64,000 nucleotides of DNA from Streptomyces sp. NBC_01750 (GTDB lineage: Bacteria; Actinomycetota; Actinomycetes; Streptomycetales; Streptomycetaceae). Positions 55,459-63,611 of this stretch are shown piece by piece. Each line of letters begins with the position of its first letter. Position 1 is the stretch's first letter. The notes under the pieces are model-generated. The model searched no databases. It had not been told where the DNA came from and saw only the letters and a program-made list of their open reading frames with translations. The stretch spans positions 7,690,001 through 7,754,000 of the forward strand of contig NZ_CP109137.1 in the NCBI RefSeq assembly GCF_035918095.1, in the 5' to 3' direction. The translations under genes and the position numbers were made by a program.

Positions 55459-55551
55459 TGTGGATGATCACGCGTCATGCGGGTGTGATGCGCGAGCAGT
55501 CGTGGGCCCGGACCAGCGCAAAATGCCTGATCACAGGGGACGAACGAGTGT

Positions 55552-55557
55552 TATCGT
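55552..55557 (+). promoter_or_regulatory. Candidate -10 element of the passenger gene
   Basis: TATCGT ends seven bases before the ATG at 55565, with no Shine-Dalgarno. The passenger gene therefore appears to carry its own promoter inside the element. Confidence 0.45.
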
Positions 55558-55564
55558 CGCCCGC

Positions 55565-56095
55565 ATGCCTGAACTGATCACACCCACAGGTCGGCTCCAG
55601 TCCTCATGGCTCGCGGCGCGTGACGAGTGGTCTCCAGGTGCCCATCAGGACGGGACCGGCTTGCGTCTCGCACCTGAAGCCGGCCTCGACACCCCCGAGG
55701 TTTTCTCGGCGTGGGTTGAGCAACTGCAGCAGCAGTCGGACAGGTCAGTTGCCGTGGGAGAAGAGCGCGTCCACGCCACCCACTGGTGGATCGTCGAGGG
55801 CGACAGCTATCTGGGAGCCATCGATCTGCGGCACTATCTGAACGCCTTTCTGCTCGATGTCGGCGGGCACATCGGCTATAGCATCCGGCCCTCCGCCCGG
55901 AGACGCGGCTTGGCCACGTGGGCCCTTGGGGCGGTTCTACTCGAGGCCCGTGCGTTCGGTCTGGGGCGGGTCCTCGTCACCTGCGACGACGACAATGTCG
56001 GATCGGCGCGCAGCATCGAGCGCAACGGTGGCGTCTTGGAGGATGTCCGCACCACCGACGCGGGCATCAAGCGCCGCTACTGGATCACTCTGTAG
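55565..56095 (+). CDS. GNAT-family N-acetyltransferase carried in the IS
   Basis: A 176-residue GNAT protein. The acetyl-CoA loop is in GYSIRPSARRRGLATWALGA (motif A, R-x-x-G-x-A), and DDDNVGSARSIERNGGVLE is motif B. It resembles RimJ/RimL- or YdhI-type acetyltransferases that modify small amines, antibiotics or N-termini; the substrate is unknown. The ATG at 55565 is preceded by a -10-like hexamer. It lies between the left terminal repeat and the transposase, in the opposite direction to the transposase, with stops 21 bases apart. Confidence 0.85.
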   Translation: MPELITPTGRLQSSWLAARDEWSPGAHQDGTGLRLAPEAGLDTPEVFSAWVEQLQQQSDRSVAVGEERVHATHWWIVEGDSYLGAIDLRHYLNAFLLDVGGHIGYSIRPSARRRGLATWALGAVLLEARAFGLGRVLVTCDDDNVGSARSIERNGGVLEDVRTTDAGIKRRYWITL

Positions 56096-56116
56096 GCAGT
56101 GGTGCAGCCGTGCTGG

Positions 56117-56989
56117 TTACAGCCACTCGTTGATGGCCGCGACCAGCACAGTCGCTTCGTAGCGGACCGCGAGTTTGTCATATCGGGTGGCCACAGAACG
56201 GTGGCGTTTGAGGCGATTGATGCCGCACTCGACCGCGTGGCGCTCGCGGTAGGGGGTCTTGTCGAAGCTCGGTGGCCGACCGCCGCGGGAGCCGAGCTTC
56301 TTGCGGTTGCGGATCTGGTCCTTTTTCTCCGGGATCGTGCAGCGGATCCCGCGTCGGCGCAGGTAGGAGCGGTTCTTCCGGGATCCGTATGCCTTGTCGG
56401 CGCGCACCTTGTCGGGCCGTTTGCGTGGACGCCCCAGCCCCTGCCGGGGCACTCGGATCCGCTCCAGGACCGGCTCGAACTGTGGGGAATCCCCGCGCTG
56501 CCCGGCCGTGATGACGATCGACATGGGCTTTTGCCCCTGCTCGACCGCGAGATGGACCTTGGTGGTCAGCCCGCCCCGTGAGCGCCCGAGGCCGTGGTCG
56601 TCCGGCTCGGTCTCGATGCCCCCGGGCGGCTCCCTCTGGAGATCCCCCTTTTACCGCCCGGCGGCGTGCTGATGGGCACGGCACACCGTCGAGTCGACGC
56701 TGACATCCCAGGTGATCAGCTCCTTCGCGTCCGCCTGGGACTGCAGCGCGGTGAAGATGCGCTTCCAGGTGCCGTCCCGTTGCCAGCGCCGGAACACGTC
56801 GTAGACCCGGTCCCACGGCCCGTACCGCTCGGGCACGTCCCGCCACGGCGTTCCTGCCCGGGTCCGCCACCGTATGCCGTTGATCAGCTGCCGCCTCGGC
56901 CATATCGGCGGTCGGCCTGACTTCTTGCCCTTCGGCAACAACGGCTCCAACCGGGCCCATTGTTCGTCCGTCAGATCGCCACGTGCCAC
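56117..56989 (-). pseudogene. IS5-family transposase interrupted by an in-frame stop
   Basis: A 290-codon transposase. The N-terminal part is LTDEQWARLEPLLP ... GIRWRTRAGTPWRDVPERYGPW. The DDE residues are in [28 protein letters not shown] and [19 protein letters not shown] at 56651-56653, after HQHAAGR, interrupts the frame; both halves are in the same frame, so no frameshift would bypass it. The surrounding CGG-TAA-AAG-GGG would read R-K-K-G with one A-to-T change, as in the consensus of this group. The copy is probably inactive unless the stop is read through. Confidence 0.85.
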
Positions 56990-57008
56990 AGCACGTGATC
57001 ATTTCACG

Positions 57009-57034
57009 ACCAAGATCTACTTTCACAACAGGCT
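57009..57034 (-). repeat. IS right terminal inverted repeat
   Basis: 26 bp, ending ACAACAGGCT on the forward strand; it pairs with 55433-55458 with one mismatch. CTAG at 57035-57038 is the second target copy. Confidence 0.92.
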
Positions 57035-57080
57035 CTAGATGCCGACGCGGTGGACACGGTCCCTGGCGGAGGTCTTCATG
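57035..57080 (-). pseudogene. 5' end of the serine recombinase gene, cut off by the IS
   Basis: ATG at 57080 (reverse) gives MKTSARDRVHRVGI and then runs into the IS edge. RVGIYVRIS is the normal start of this integrase class, which matches the continuation VRIS on the other side. Joined across one CTAG, the two pieces are one base short of the expected frame. Confidence 0.75.
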
Positions 57081-57184
57081 CCGTCAAGGTTAGGCGAGTT
57101 GATGAGTTTCTCGGAAGGTGTGGCATCACGGCCTCCGCCCACCAACACCCCAGTCTGATACGCCGGACGGCCCCGGCCACCGCG

Positions 57185-57544
57185 CTACCGGTCGACCGCC
57201 TCCGGCACAAGCTCTCCGGACATGGCCGCGGCCAGCCGCAGATGCGGCGCGGCGTCGTCGGCGCGCCCCTGACGCTCCAGCGTGCGGCCCAGCATCAGCC
57301 GTGCGTAGTGCTCCACCGGGCTGAGCTCCAGTACGGCGCGCAGCTCGGCCTCGGCCCTGCGCAGTTGCGCGGAGTGGTAGTAGGCACGGGCGAGCAGCAG
57401 CCGCGGCGCGATCTGCTCCGGCGCCTCGTCGACGAGACCGCCGAGGATGCGGACCGCCGTGACGTACTCCTTGGCCTCGAAGAACAGCTGTGCGCGGTCC
57501 CACCGCTCGGCGGCGGTGCCGAACTCGTAGTACGTGTCGTTCAC
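57185..57544 (-). CDS. Tetratricopeptide-repeat protein (119 aa)
   Basis: A 119-residue all-helical protein with about three TPR units (WDRAQLFFEAKEYVTAVRIL, RLLLARAYYHSAQLRRAEAE, RLMLGRTLERQGRADDAAPH). TPRs mediate protein contacts; no partner is evident. The GTG at 57544 has GGAGG close upstream. It is divergent from the pirin gene. Its DNA shows normal bias, so it is chromosomal rather than part of the element. Confidence 0.88.
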   Translation of the reverse strand: MNDTYYEFGTAAERWDRAQLFFEAKEYVTAVRILGGLVDEAPEQIAPRLLLARAYYHSAQLRRAEAELRAVLELSPVEHYARLMLGRTLERQGRADDAAPHLRLAAAMSGELVPEAVDR

Positions 57545-57599
57545 TTGTCCTCCTTCTCAAGGACTCGGCCTGCTTCCTGCGGTGTTCTCAACATACGCC

Positions 57600-57618
57600 A
57601 GTGGTTGAATATTCCACT
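57600..57618. promoter_or_regulatory. AT-rich inverted repeat before the pirin gene
   Basis: AGTGG and CCACT enclose a nine-base centre that contains the palindrome GAATATTC. Such an AT-rich dyad is unusual in this GC-rich DNA and lies between the divergent TPR and pirin genes, 47 bases before the pirin -10 hexamer. It is a candidate operator. Confidence 0.5.
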
Positions 57619-57664
57619 ATCGTTTCCGGGCGTGGAAGGCTGACGGCGCGCGCCCGTACAGGAA

Positions 57665-57670
57665 TAGGTT
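57665..57670 (+). promoter_or_regulatory. Candidate -10 element for the pirin gene
   Basis: TAGGTT ends seven bases before the ATG at 57678, with no Shine-Dalgarno. Confidence 0.4.
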
Positions 57671-57677
57671 GAGCGCC

Positions 57678-58643
57678 ATGAGCAATCTCGATCGTCAGGC
57701 CGCCCTGTCCGTCTGCGGCGGTCGTGGCTTCGTCGTCGCCGAACCCGTTCGCGAACTCCTCAGCCCGCGCCACGTCCAGCTCGGCGAATCAACCGCGGTC
57801 CGCAGGCTGCTGCCCAACCTCGGCCGCCGCATGGTGGGAGCCTGGGCCTTCGTCGACCACTACGGCCCCGACGACATCGCCGACGAGCCCGGCATGCAGG
57901 TCCCGCCCCACCCGCACATGGGACTCCAGACCGTGAGCTGGCTCCACGAGGGCGAGGTGCTGCACCGTGACAGCACCGGCAGCCTGGCGACGATCCGTCC
58001 GCGCGAACTCGGCCTGATGACCTCCGGCCGGGCGATCAGCCACTCCGAGGAGAGCCCCAAGCCGCACGCCCGCTTTCTGCACGGAGCCCAGCTCTGGGTC
58101 GCACTCCCCGGCGCCGAGCGGAACGTCGAGCCGCACTTCCAGCACCACACGGACCTGCCGACGGTCAGCGGCCCCGGTCTGACCGCCACCGTCATCCTCG
58201 GTCGGCTCGACGGCGCCGTCTCGCCCGGCGCCACCTACACCCCGCTCGTCGGCGCCGACCTGGCGCTCGCCCGGGGCGCCGCGACGAGCCTGCCGCTGGA
58301 CCCCGACTTCGAGTACGCCGTGCTCGCCATGTCCGGCGAGGCCCATGTCGACGGCGTGCCCGTGCTGCCCGGTTCGATGCTCTACCTCGGCTGCGGCCGC
58401 ACCGAACTGCCCCTGCGTGCCGAATCCGACGCGGGTCTGATGCTTCTCGGCGGTGAGCCCTTCGAGGAGGAGATCGTCATGTGGTGGAACTTCGTGGGCC
58501 GTTCGCATGAGGAGATCGAGCAGGCCCGCTCGGACTGGATGACCGGCTCCCGGTTCGGCGAGGTGAAGGGGTACGACGGCGACCGGCTGTCTGCTCCCGA
58601 ACTGCCGCCGGTGGCGCTGAAACCGCGAGGCAGGGTGCGCTGA
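57678..58643 (+). CDS. Pirin-family protein
   Basis: A 321-residue bicupin. The N-terminal cupin keeps the metal-binding histidines of the family: PPHPHMGLQTVSWLHEGEVLHRDS (two His) and a later HSEESPKPHARFLHGAQLWVALP. The C-terminal cupin is less conserved. Pirins bind iron; some have quercetinase activity or act as redox sensors. The ATG at 57678 was chosen; a TTG three codons earlier is in the -10 region. Confidence 0.9.
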   Translation: MSNLDRQAALSVCGGRGFVVAEPVRELLSPRHVQLGESTAVRRLLPNLGRRMVGAWAFVDHYGPDDIADEPGMQVPPHPHMGLQTVSWLHEGEVLHRDSTGSLATIRPRELGLMTSGRAISHSEESPKPHARFLHGAQLWVALPGAERNVEPHFQHHTDLPTVSGPGLTATVILGRLDGAVSPGATYTPLVGADLALARGAATSLPLDPDFEYAVLAMSGEAHVDGVPVLPGSMLYLGCGRTELPLRAESDAGLMLLGGEPFEEEIVMWWNFVGRSHEEIEQARSDWMTGSRFGEVKGYDGDRLSAPELPPVALKPRGRVR

Positions 58644-58795
58644 ACTGCGTACATGCCTTGAGGTGTCGTGCTCGGACCCCCTGGCTACGTGGGGCGATGC
58701 CAGGGGGTCCCGGGGTGCCTCGTGACCGCGGAGCCGTGCGGACATTGTCCGATCACCGACGTGGCCGAGTGGATGAGAGAACTCAGCACGAGCGC

Positions 58796-60202
58796 CTATC
58801 GCCCATGCCACCACCTTGCCAGGGGGCTCCACCAGCGCTGCCGGGCCATGTCCGCGGATCCGGGTTCCCTCGCCGCGGATGTCGGCGCCGGAGGGACCGA
58901 TGGCGACAGGACCGGGTGTGTGTTCCCTTCGCTGCCTTCGGAAGGCCGATCAGCGGGGCTGATCCGCGGGAAGCGGACGGGCAGGGCGGTCAGAGCTCGG
59001 TGGAAGGGTCCCTGCCGCCACCTCAACTCCGCTGCGGGAATGGCCAGTTCAATGTCAGGGAGCCGGTCGAGGAGCTTCTCCAGGGCGACCGCGGCGATCA
59101 ACCGGGCAGGGCTTTTCGCCGGACAGGTGTGCGGGCCCGCGCTCCACGCGAGGTGCGCGCGGTTGCCGGTCCGGCGGTCGCCGGCGAGGCCGGTGTCGGT
59201 GTTCGCGGCCGCCAGGCTGATCAGAATGGGCTCGCCCTCGCACACCAGGGTTCCGTCGAGCTCCAGGTCGTGGATCGGGTAGTGGATGGCGTAGTTCGCG
59301 ATCGGCGGATCGGTCCACAGCACCTCGTCGATGGCGTCCTCGACGGGCATGCTGCCGCCTGCGAGATCACCGCCGAACCGGTCGTCGGACAGCAGCAGCC
59401 GCAGCCCGTTGCAGATCAGGTTCTGCTGGGGCTCGGTGCCTGCGCCCATGAGGACCACGAGCTGATGCATCATCTCCTCGTCGGTGAGCTGCGCGGGATG
59501 GGCCATCAGCCAGGACGTGACGTCCGGCCCCGGCTGACTCCGCTTGAGTGCGACCAGCTCGGCGACGCCCTCGGTCAGCACCGCGTTCGCCTTCTCGGAG
59601 TCGGCGTTGGCATCGAAGATCCCGGACATGCCCTCGACCAGCTTGTCCCCGGTCCGGGGCGGGCAGCCGAAGAGCTGGTTGAAGACCAGCAGGGGCAGGA
59701 CGGCACCGTACTCGCTGAGCAGATCCGCTCGCCCGTTGGGCCCGATCCGGTCGATCAGAGTGTCGGCGCTGTGCTCCACGTAGCCCCTGAGCGCGTTGGG
59801 GTCCACGCGGCCGAGGCTGTCGGTGATGGCACCGCGCAGCCGGCTGTGCTCGTCCCCGTCGGTCCACAGGGCGTTCGGCCGGTACATCATCATCGGCACG
59901 ACCGGGCTGTCCGCCGGCACCGTCCCGTCGGCGAGGGCCCGCCATCGGCGTGGGTCCTTGGAGAAGCGCTCCGGACTGCGCAGCACTTCCAGAGCGGTCT
60001 CGTAGCCGGTGACCAGACTGGCGCGTACGCCGGGTGCTATTTCCACGGGCGCGACGGATCCGTAGGAGCGCAGTCGGGTGTACGACGCCATGGGGTCGGC
60101 GGCGAACTCCGGGCCGTACAGCGGCTCAACCGTGCGCGCACCGGCGTGCGCCGGGCAGCCGGGAGGAGGTACCGCGTCGCTCGCGGGCCCAGGTGTCGTC
60201 AT
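58796..60202 (-). CDS. Conservon cytochrome P450, CYP157-like (CvnE)
   Basis: A 468-residue P450. The haem Cys360 is in HLAWSAGPHTCPAKSPAR and the I-helix is LMGAGTEPQQNLICN. The K-helix position that should read ExxR reads DEVLWTDPP, so Arg is replaced by Trp. That is the known peculiarity of the CYP157 family, whose genes sit in conservons. A proline/serine-rich tail of about 56 residues extends beyond the usual P450 end (about residue 412). The ATG at 60202 overlaps the cvnD stop by four bases. Redox partner and substrate are unknown. Confidence 0.88.
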   Translation of the reverse strand: MTTPGPASDAVPPPGCPAHAGARTVEPLYGPEFAADPMASYTRLRSYGSVAPVEIAPGVRASLVTGYETALEVLRSPERFSKDPRRWRALADGTVPADSPVVPMMMYRPNALWTDGDEHSRLRGAITDSLGRVDPNALRGYVEHSADTLIDRIGPNGRADLLSEYGAVLPLLVFNQLFGCPPRTGDKLVEGMSGIFDANADSEKANAVLTEGVAELVALKRSQPGPDVTSWLMAHPAQLTDEEMMHQLVVLMGAGTEPQQNLICNGLRLLLSDDRFGGDLAGGSMPVEDAIDEVLWTDPPIANYAIHYPIHDLELDGTLVCEGEPILISLAAANTDTGLAGDRRTGNRAHLAWSAGPHTCPAKSPARLIAAVALEKLLDRLPDIELAIPAAELRWRQGPFHRALTALPVRFPRISPADRPSEGSEGNTHPVLSPSVPPAPTSAAREPGSADMARQRWWSPLARWWHGR

Positions 60203-60798
60203 CCTTGCTCCTGATGGGTGCGGGTCTGGAGGTACTCGATGAGAGAGATCAGCGCTTTCGCGGAGGACGTGGCTTCCCGCGCGTCGCATGTGACCATGGG
60301 GGTTTCCGGGAGCAGGTCGAGAGCCTCGCGGATCTCCGCCTCGGGAAAGACCGGCGCGCCGTCGAACTGGTTGACGGCGACCGCGTACGGCAAACCGTGC
60401 TCTTCCAGCAGACCCATGATGTCGAAGGACTGGTCGAGCCTGCGGGTGTCCGTCAGCACCAGTGCGCCGAGCGCTCCGTACAGCATGTCCTTCCACAACT
60501 GGGTGAAGCGCTTCTGCCCGGGGGCGCCGAAGAGATAGAGCACCAGGGACTCACTGAGGGTGAGGCGGCCGAAGTCCATGGCCACGGTCGTCGTGGTCTT
60601 GTTCGGGATCCCCGCAAGGTCGTCGACGAGTTCGCCGGCCTGCGTCATCGTTTCTTCGGTGCGCAGCGGCCGGATCTCGGAGAGGGTGCCGACGAACGTG
60701 GTCTTGCCGACGGCGAAGTGGCCGACGACGAGGATCTTGACGGCGGTCGTGACCGTGTCCGCGACGTAGACCGGGTCAGAAACGGGAGCGGAGCCCAT
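60199..60798 (-). CDS. cvnD: Conservon GTP-binding protein CvnD
   Basis: A 199-residue small GTPase-like protein. The Walker A is VVGHFAVGKTTFVG (26-33 for GHFAVGKT), the switch region includes a TTTTVAMDFGRL strand and LYLFGAPGQKRF (the DxxG equivalent), and VNQFDGAP replaces the NKxD guanine motif. With CvnA, B and C it forms a membrane complex resembling a eukaryotic G-protein module. The start overlaps the cvnC end by 23 bases, as is usual in conservons. Confidence 0.93.
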   Translation of the reverse strand: MGSAPVSDPVYVADTVTTAVKILVVGHFAVGKTTFVGTLSEIRPLRTEETMTQAGELVDDLAGIPNKTTTTVAMDFGRLTLSESLVLYLFGAPGQKRFTQLWKDMLYGALGALVLTDTRRLDQSFDIMGLLEEHGLPYAVAVNQFDGAPVFPEAEIREALDLLPETPMVTCDAREATSSAKALISLIEYLQTRTHQEQG

Positions 60799-61138
60799 TC
60801 AGCACCTCCTGCAGGAGTTGGGCGTCGGGCAGTTGTGCCTTGGGGACGGGAGGCCGGACGGTGACATGACCGCTGTCGATGAGGTCGCTGAGCAGAACCT
60901 TGGTGACGCTCATCGCCAGATTGAGGTGGCCGGCCACTTCGGCGACCGACAGCGCTCCCCCTCGGCACAGTTCCATGACGCCGCGCTTCTCCGGGCTCAG
61001 CCCGTTCAGAGGACGGTTGTTCACAGCGGTCACCAGCGTGACGAGGTCCAGTGTGTTGCGCGTCGGATGGGCGCGGCCCTCCGTGACGACGTACGGCCTT
61101 ACAAGTCCTTTTTCACGCCGGGGGCGTGGCGGGGTCAT
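60776..61138 (-). CDS. cvnC: Conservon DUF742 protein CvnC
   Basis: A 120-residue protein of the DUF742 family with a winged-helix appearance: LVRPYVVTEGRAHPTRNTLDLVTLV, CRGGALSVAEVAGHLNLAMSVTKVLLSDL, then DAQLLQEVLNGLRSRF, a typical family ending. The ATG at 61138 overlaps the cvnB stop by four bases. Its proposed role is in the conservon complex; DNA binding is not established. Confidence 0.93.
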   Translation of the reverse strand: MTPPRPRREKGLVRPYVVTEGRAHPTRNTLDLVTLVTAVNNRPLNGLSPEKRGVMELCRGGALSVAEVAGHLNLAMSVTKVLLSDLIDSGHVTVRPPVPKAQLPDAQLLQEVLNGLRSRF

Positions 61139-61569
61139 GCCGTACCGGAGTCGTCTGGCCCGCCGGGTACGGAGTTCCGCCGCGGCGGACTGGTCAGCTC
61201 CTTGCCCAGCCGGTCGACGAGCTTGTGCATGCTGTAGGTGACGGCTTCCATGTCGACGTCCTGGCCGGCGGAGACCGCCAGATAGGCGCCGGTGCCGGCG
61301 GCCACCAGGAAGACATACCCGTCGACGAACTCGACCAGTGTCTGCTGCCACGGCGAAGTCTCCTGTGCGCAGAACTCGGCGGTACTACGACTGATCGACT
61401 GCAGTCCGGACAACGCCGCGGCCTGCCGTTCTGCCTCGTCGCGCTTGATGCCCTGGGAGTGTGCGCGGAGCATGCCGTCCGCGGAGAGCAGGATCGCGTG
61501 GCGGGCTTCCGGGACCTTCAGGACCTCATCGAGCATCCATCCGAGCTCGTTGGTCAAATGGCCGGTCAT
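61135..61569 (-). CDS. cvnB: Conservon roadblock/LC7 protein CvnB
   Basis: A 144-residue roadblock/LC7 domain protein: LGWMLDEVLKVPEARHAILLSADGMLRAHSQG, a central QSISRSTAEFC, and YLAVSAGQDVDMEAVTYSMHKLVDRLG. Roadblock proteins regulate small GTPases (in MglB/MglA, as the GTPase activator), which fits regulation of CvnD. The ATG at 61569 overlaps the cvnA stop by four bases. Confidence 0.93.
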   Translation of the reverse strand: MTGHLTNELGWMLDEVLKVPEARHAILLSADGMLRAHSQGIKRDEAERQAAALSGLQSISRSTAEFCAQETSPWQQTLVEFVDGYVFLVAAGTGAYLAVSAGQDVDMEAVTYSMHKLVDRLGKELTSPPRRNSVPGGPDDSGTA

Positions 61570-62954
61570 TCCTGGGTATTCCCTTCGCTGTCGGGGGAGG
61601 TGTCGCGGCCGGAGCGGGTGCCGCGGGCGAACGCGCTCATGCGGGAGGCGGTCTCGGCGGCGGGGCGGACCAACGCGGGATCGGAGCGGGCCGGGGCCTC
61701 GGGGTCGCCGGATGCCTGGTGCTGCGCCGTACGTCGGCGGCGCTTGGGCAGGCCTCCCGCGGTGGACGACGGTGCTGCCTCCGCTTCGGGGAAGGGCGAC
61801 GATTCGGCGGACGCCGGGGGGTGGGCAGGTGCCTCGGCGGCACCCGTCCGGGCCGCTGCGTCCCCGACGGTTTCGGCCTCGGGCACACCGGGGGAGGCCG
61901 GCTCCGGGGCAGGCGGCGTCCCGGCCCCCAGCAGGGGGATCGGCGGGCCCTTGAAACGCACCCGGTTGAGGAGCGGGTTGGGGAGAAAGAGCACGGCTCG
62001 CACACCGCCGTACGGAGACACCGTGTCGACCGAGACGCGGAATCCGTACCGGGCGGCGAGTACGCCGATGACAGCGAAGCCGAACTGCGGCGGGTCGCCC
62101 AGCCGGTTGATGTCGATGGCCTCCCGGCCGGACAGGCGCCGAGCGGCTTCCTCGGTCTCGCGCGCGTCCATGCCGACGCCGGCGTCGTCTACGACGATGC
62201 TGACGCCGTTGTGGGCGGGCTGGATGCCGACTTCGACAGTGGTGTTGGGCTGGGAGTGCCGCGCCGCGTTGTCCAGCAGCTCGGCAACCGCGAGGACGAC
62301 CGGCTCGACGGCTCGGCTCACCACGTCCATGTCGACCCGGGAGTGCAGCTTGACGCGTCGATAGTCCCTGATCCTCGACGTCGCACCGCGTACGACGTCG
62401 AGCAGCGGTGACGCGGCCCGCTGGCGTCCTGGCCATGAGCCGCAGAGCACGGCGATGGCCTGTGCCCTCCGGCCGAACTGCGAGTTGGCGTGGTCGATCT
62501 CCAGGAGATCCTGGAGTACATCGGGGTCGTCGTGCCGGTCCTGCATGTTCGAGATCGACAACTGCTGCTCGTTGGCCAAGGCCTGCAAGGCGCGCATCGT
62601 CGCCTTCAGCGTCGCCCTCGCCGACTTGTCCGCCCGGGACTGTGCGGTTTCGGCGACCCCGGTGAACTGCTCGACGATCTTCAGCAGGTTCTTTCCGTAT
62701 GTCGTTCCGGCGAGATCGGCGTCGACCGGCCCGGGCACGAGTGCGGTGCCCTGGGGTGCCTCGACCAGAGCGGGAAGCCGAACCTCGGCGAGGTGCCGGG
62801 CCTCCTCTTCACGGGCGAGCAGGCCGGCTTCGTGGAGAGTCAGCCGGCGGCGCAGGGTGGCGGCGATCCGGTGCTGGCGTACCAGCAGCAACAGTCCGGC
62901 GAGCGTGACCGCGACAAGGCACCAGAACGCCGCCTCCGGTATGTGTTGTGTCAT
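61566..62954 (-). CDS. cvnA: Conservon sensor-kinase-like protein CvnA
   Basis: A 462-residue membrane protein. The N-terminal helix (about 8-27) is followed by a coiled coil, a short dimerisation part with LLEIDHANSQFGRRAQAIAV, and a HATPase_c domain with VLAVAELLDNAARHSQPNTT (N box) and VDDAGVGMD (G box). The C-terminal 120 residues are Pro/Ala/Glu-rich and disordered. Conservon CvnA proteins resemble histidine kinases but lack a response regulator partner. The ATG at 62954 has GAGGA upstream and is the first gene of the five-gene unit. Confidence 0.92.
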   Translation of the reverse strand: MTQHIPEAAFWCLVAVTLAGLLLLVRQHRIAATLRRRLTLHEAGLLAREEEARHLAEVRLPALVEAPQGTALVPGPVDADLAGTTYGKNLLKIVEQFTGVAETAQSRADKSARATLKATMRALQALANEQQLSISNMQDRHDDPDVLQDLLEIDHANSQFGRRAQAIAVLCGSWPGRQRAASPLLDVVRGATSRIRDYRRVKLHSRVDMDVVSRAVEPVVLAVAELLDNAARHSQPNTTVEVGIQPAHNGVSIVVDDAGVGMDARETEEAARRLSGREAIDINRLGDPPQFGFAVIGVLAARYGFRVSVDTVSPYGGVRAVLFLPNPLLNRVRFKGPPIPLLGAGTPPAPEPASPGVPEAETVGDAAARTGAAEAPAHPPASAESSPFPEAEAAPSSTAGGLPKRRRRTAQHQASGDPEAPARSDPALVRPAAETASRMSAFARGTRSGRDTSPDSEGNTQE

Positions 62955-63611
62955 CAGGTCCTCATGAAGGGGGCGGCAGGCCCGGAGGAAGCGGGACACG
63001 CAGAAACCGGCTCTGAGGACCCATCGGATTTCGATCGGCCCGGGCCGGACGCGGCACCGTGGCGTTGGTGATGCCAGGGATCACCCACGTCCACCAAGGG
63101 GCGTTGGAGTGCCTGATCATCCTAGGTCCGACGGGAGGCTTCAAGCTCTGCACGGGAACAAATGGAGTTCAACAAGGCGCTACCACCTGGTAACTGTCCG
63201 TTACGCTCGGTATGTCGGAGACTTCGGAGACTTGGGGGTGGTGTTTCAGCAGCGAGTTCAGTGCCGACGGCACCCCCGGACCGCATCGGGCCCGCGGGGA
63301 CGGGCACGGTGAGCTCGGGAGGGTCGGGTACGAGTTCCGGTGCTGCGGGCGGCTGCGCCTCCACCGTGTTCGTGGCGCCCGGCGCACTGGTGGGGCCTGG
63401 GCTCGAAGAGTGGGCGGCACGGGCCGGGCCCATGCCCGCACCCTGCCGCCGAACCCGAACCCGAACCCGAACCCGAACCCGAACCCGAACCCGAACACGC
63501 ACGGCGATCGCTGGATCCGCCGCTCGGACGCTGCGGACTGCGGTGGCTCCAGCGGCTTGCGTTCCAGTTCGCGCAGGTGTCACCCCCTGCCGGTCGTCTC
63601 CCGCCGGGCGG
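62955..63611. other. Intergenic region with microsatellite; no supported gene
   Basis: About 650 bases without a convincing gene. Open frames exist on both strands because of the hexamer array and high GC, but they have no ribosome site, no recognisable family and very skewed composition (runs of RV, FG or NP). The conservon promoter should lie near its right-hand start, just upstream of 62954. Confidence 0.5.
63449..63496. repeat. (CCGAAC)8 microsatellite
   Basis: Eight uninterrupted copies of the hexamer CCGAAC, flanked by unrelated DNA. As a whole number of codons it cannot shift a frame, and no reliable gene spans it. It is prone to slippage. Confidence 0.95.

Larger units (their letters stand above)
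55433..57034 (-). mobile_element. IS5-family insertion sequence with a passenger acetyltransferase gene
   Basis: A 1602-bp unit bounded by 26-bp terminal inverted repeats that differ only at the first base and by CTAG duplications. Inside are an IS5-family transposase (reverse, 56117-56989) and a GNAT acetyltransferase (forward, 55565-56095). No internal copy of the terminal repeat separates the two, so the acetyltransferase lies inside the mobile unit. Ordinary members of this group are about 0.85-0.9 kb with transposase only. It inserted into the 5' part of a serine recombinase gene. Confidence 0.88.

Noticed and set aside
55429..56116. Left terminal repeat as the end of a second, deleted IS
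   Set aside because: CTAG copies flank the whole 1602-bp unit and no internal repeat is found near the transposase end, so a single unit is simpler. It is kept as the test of the passenger claim.
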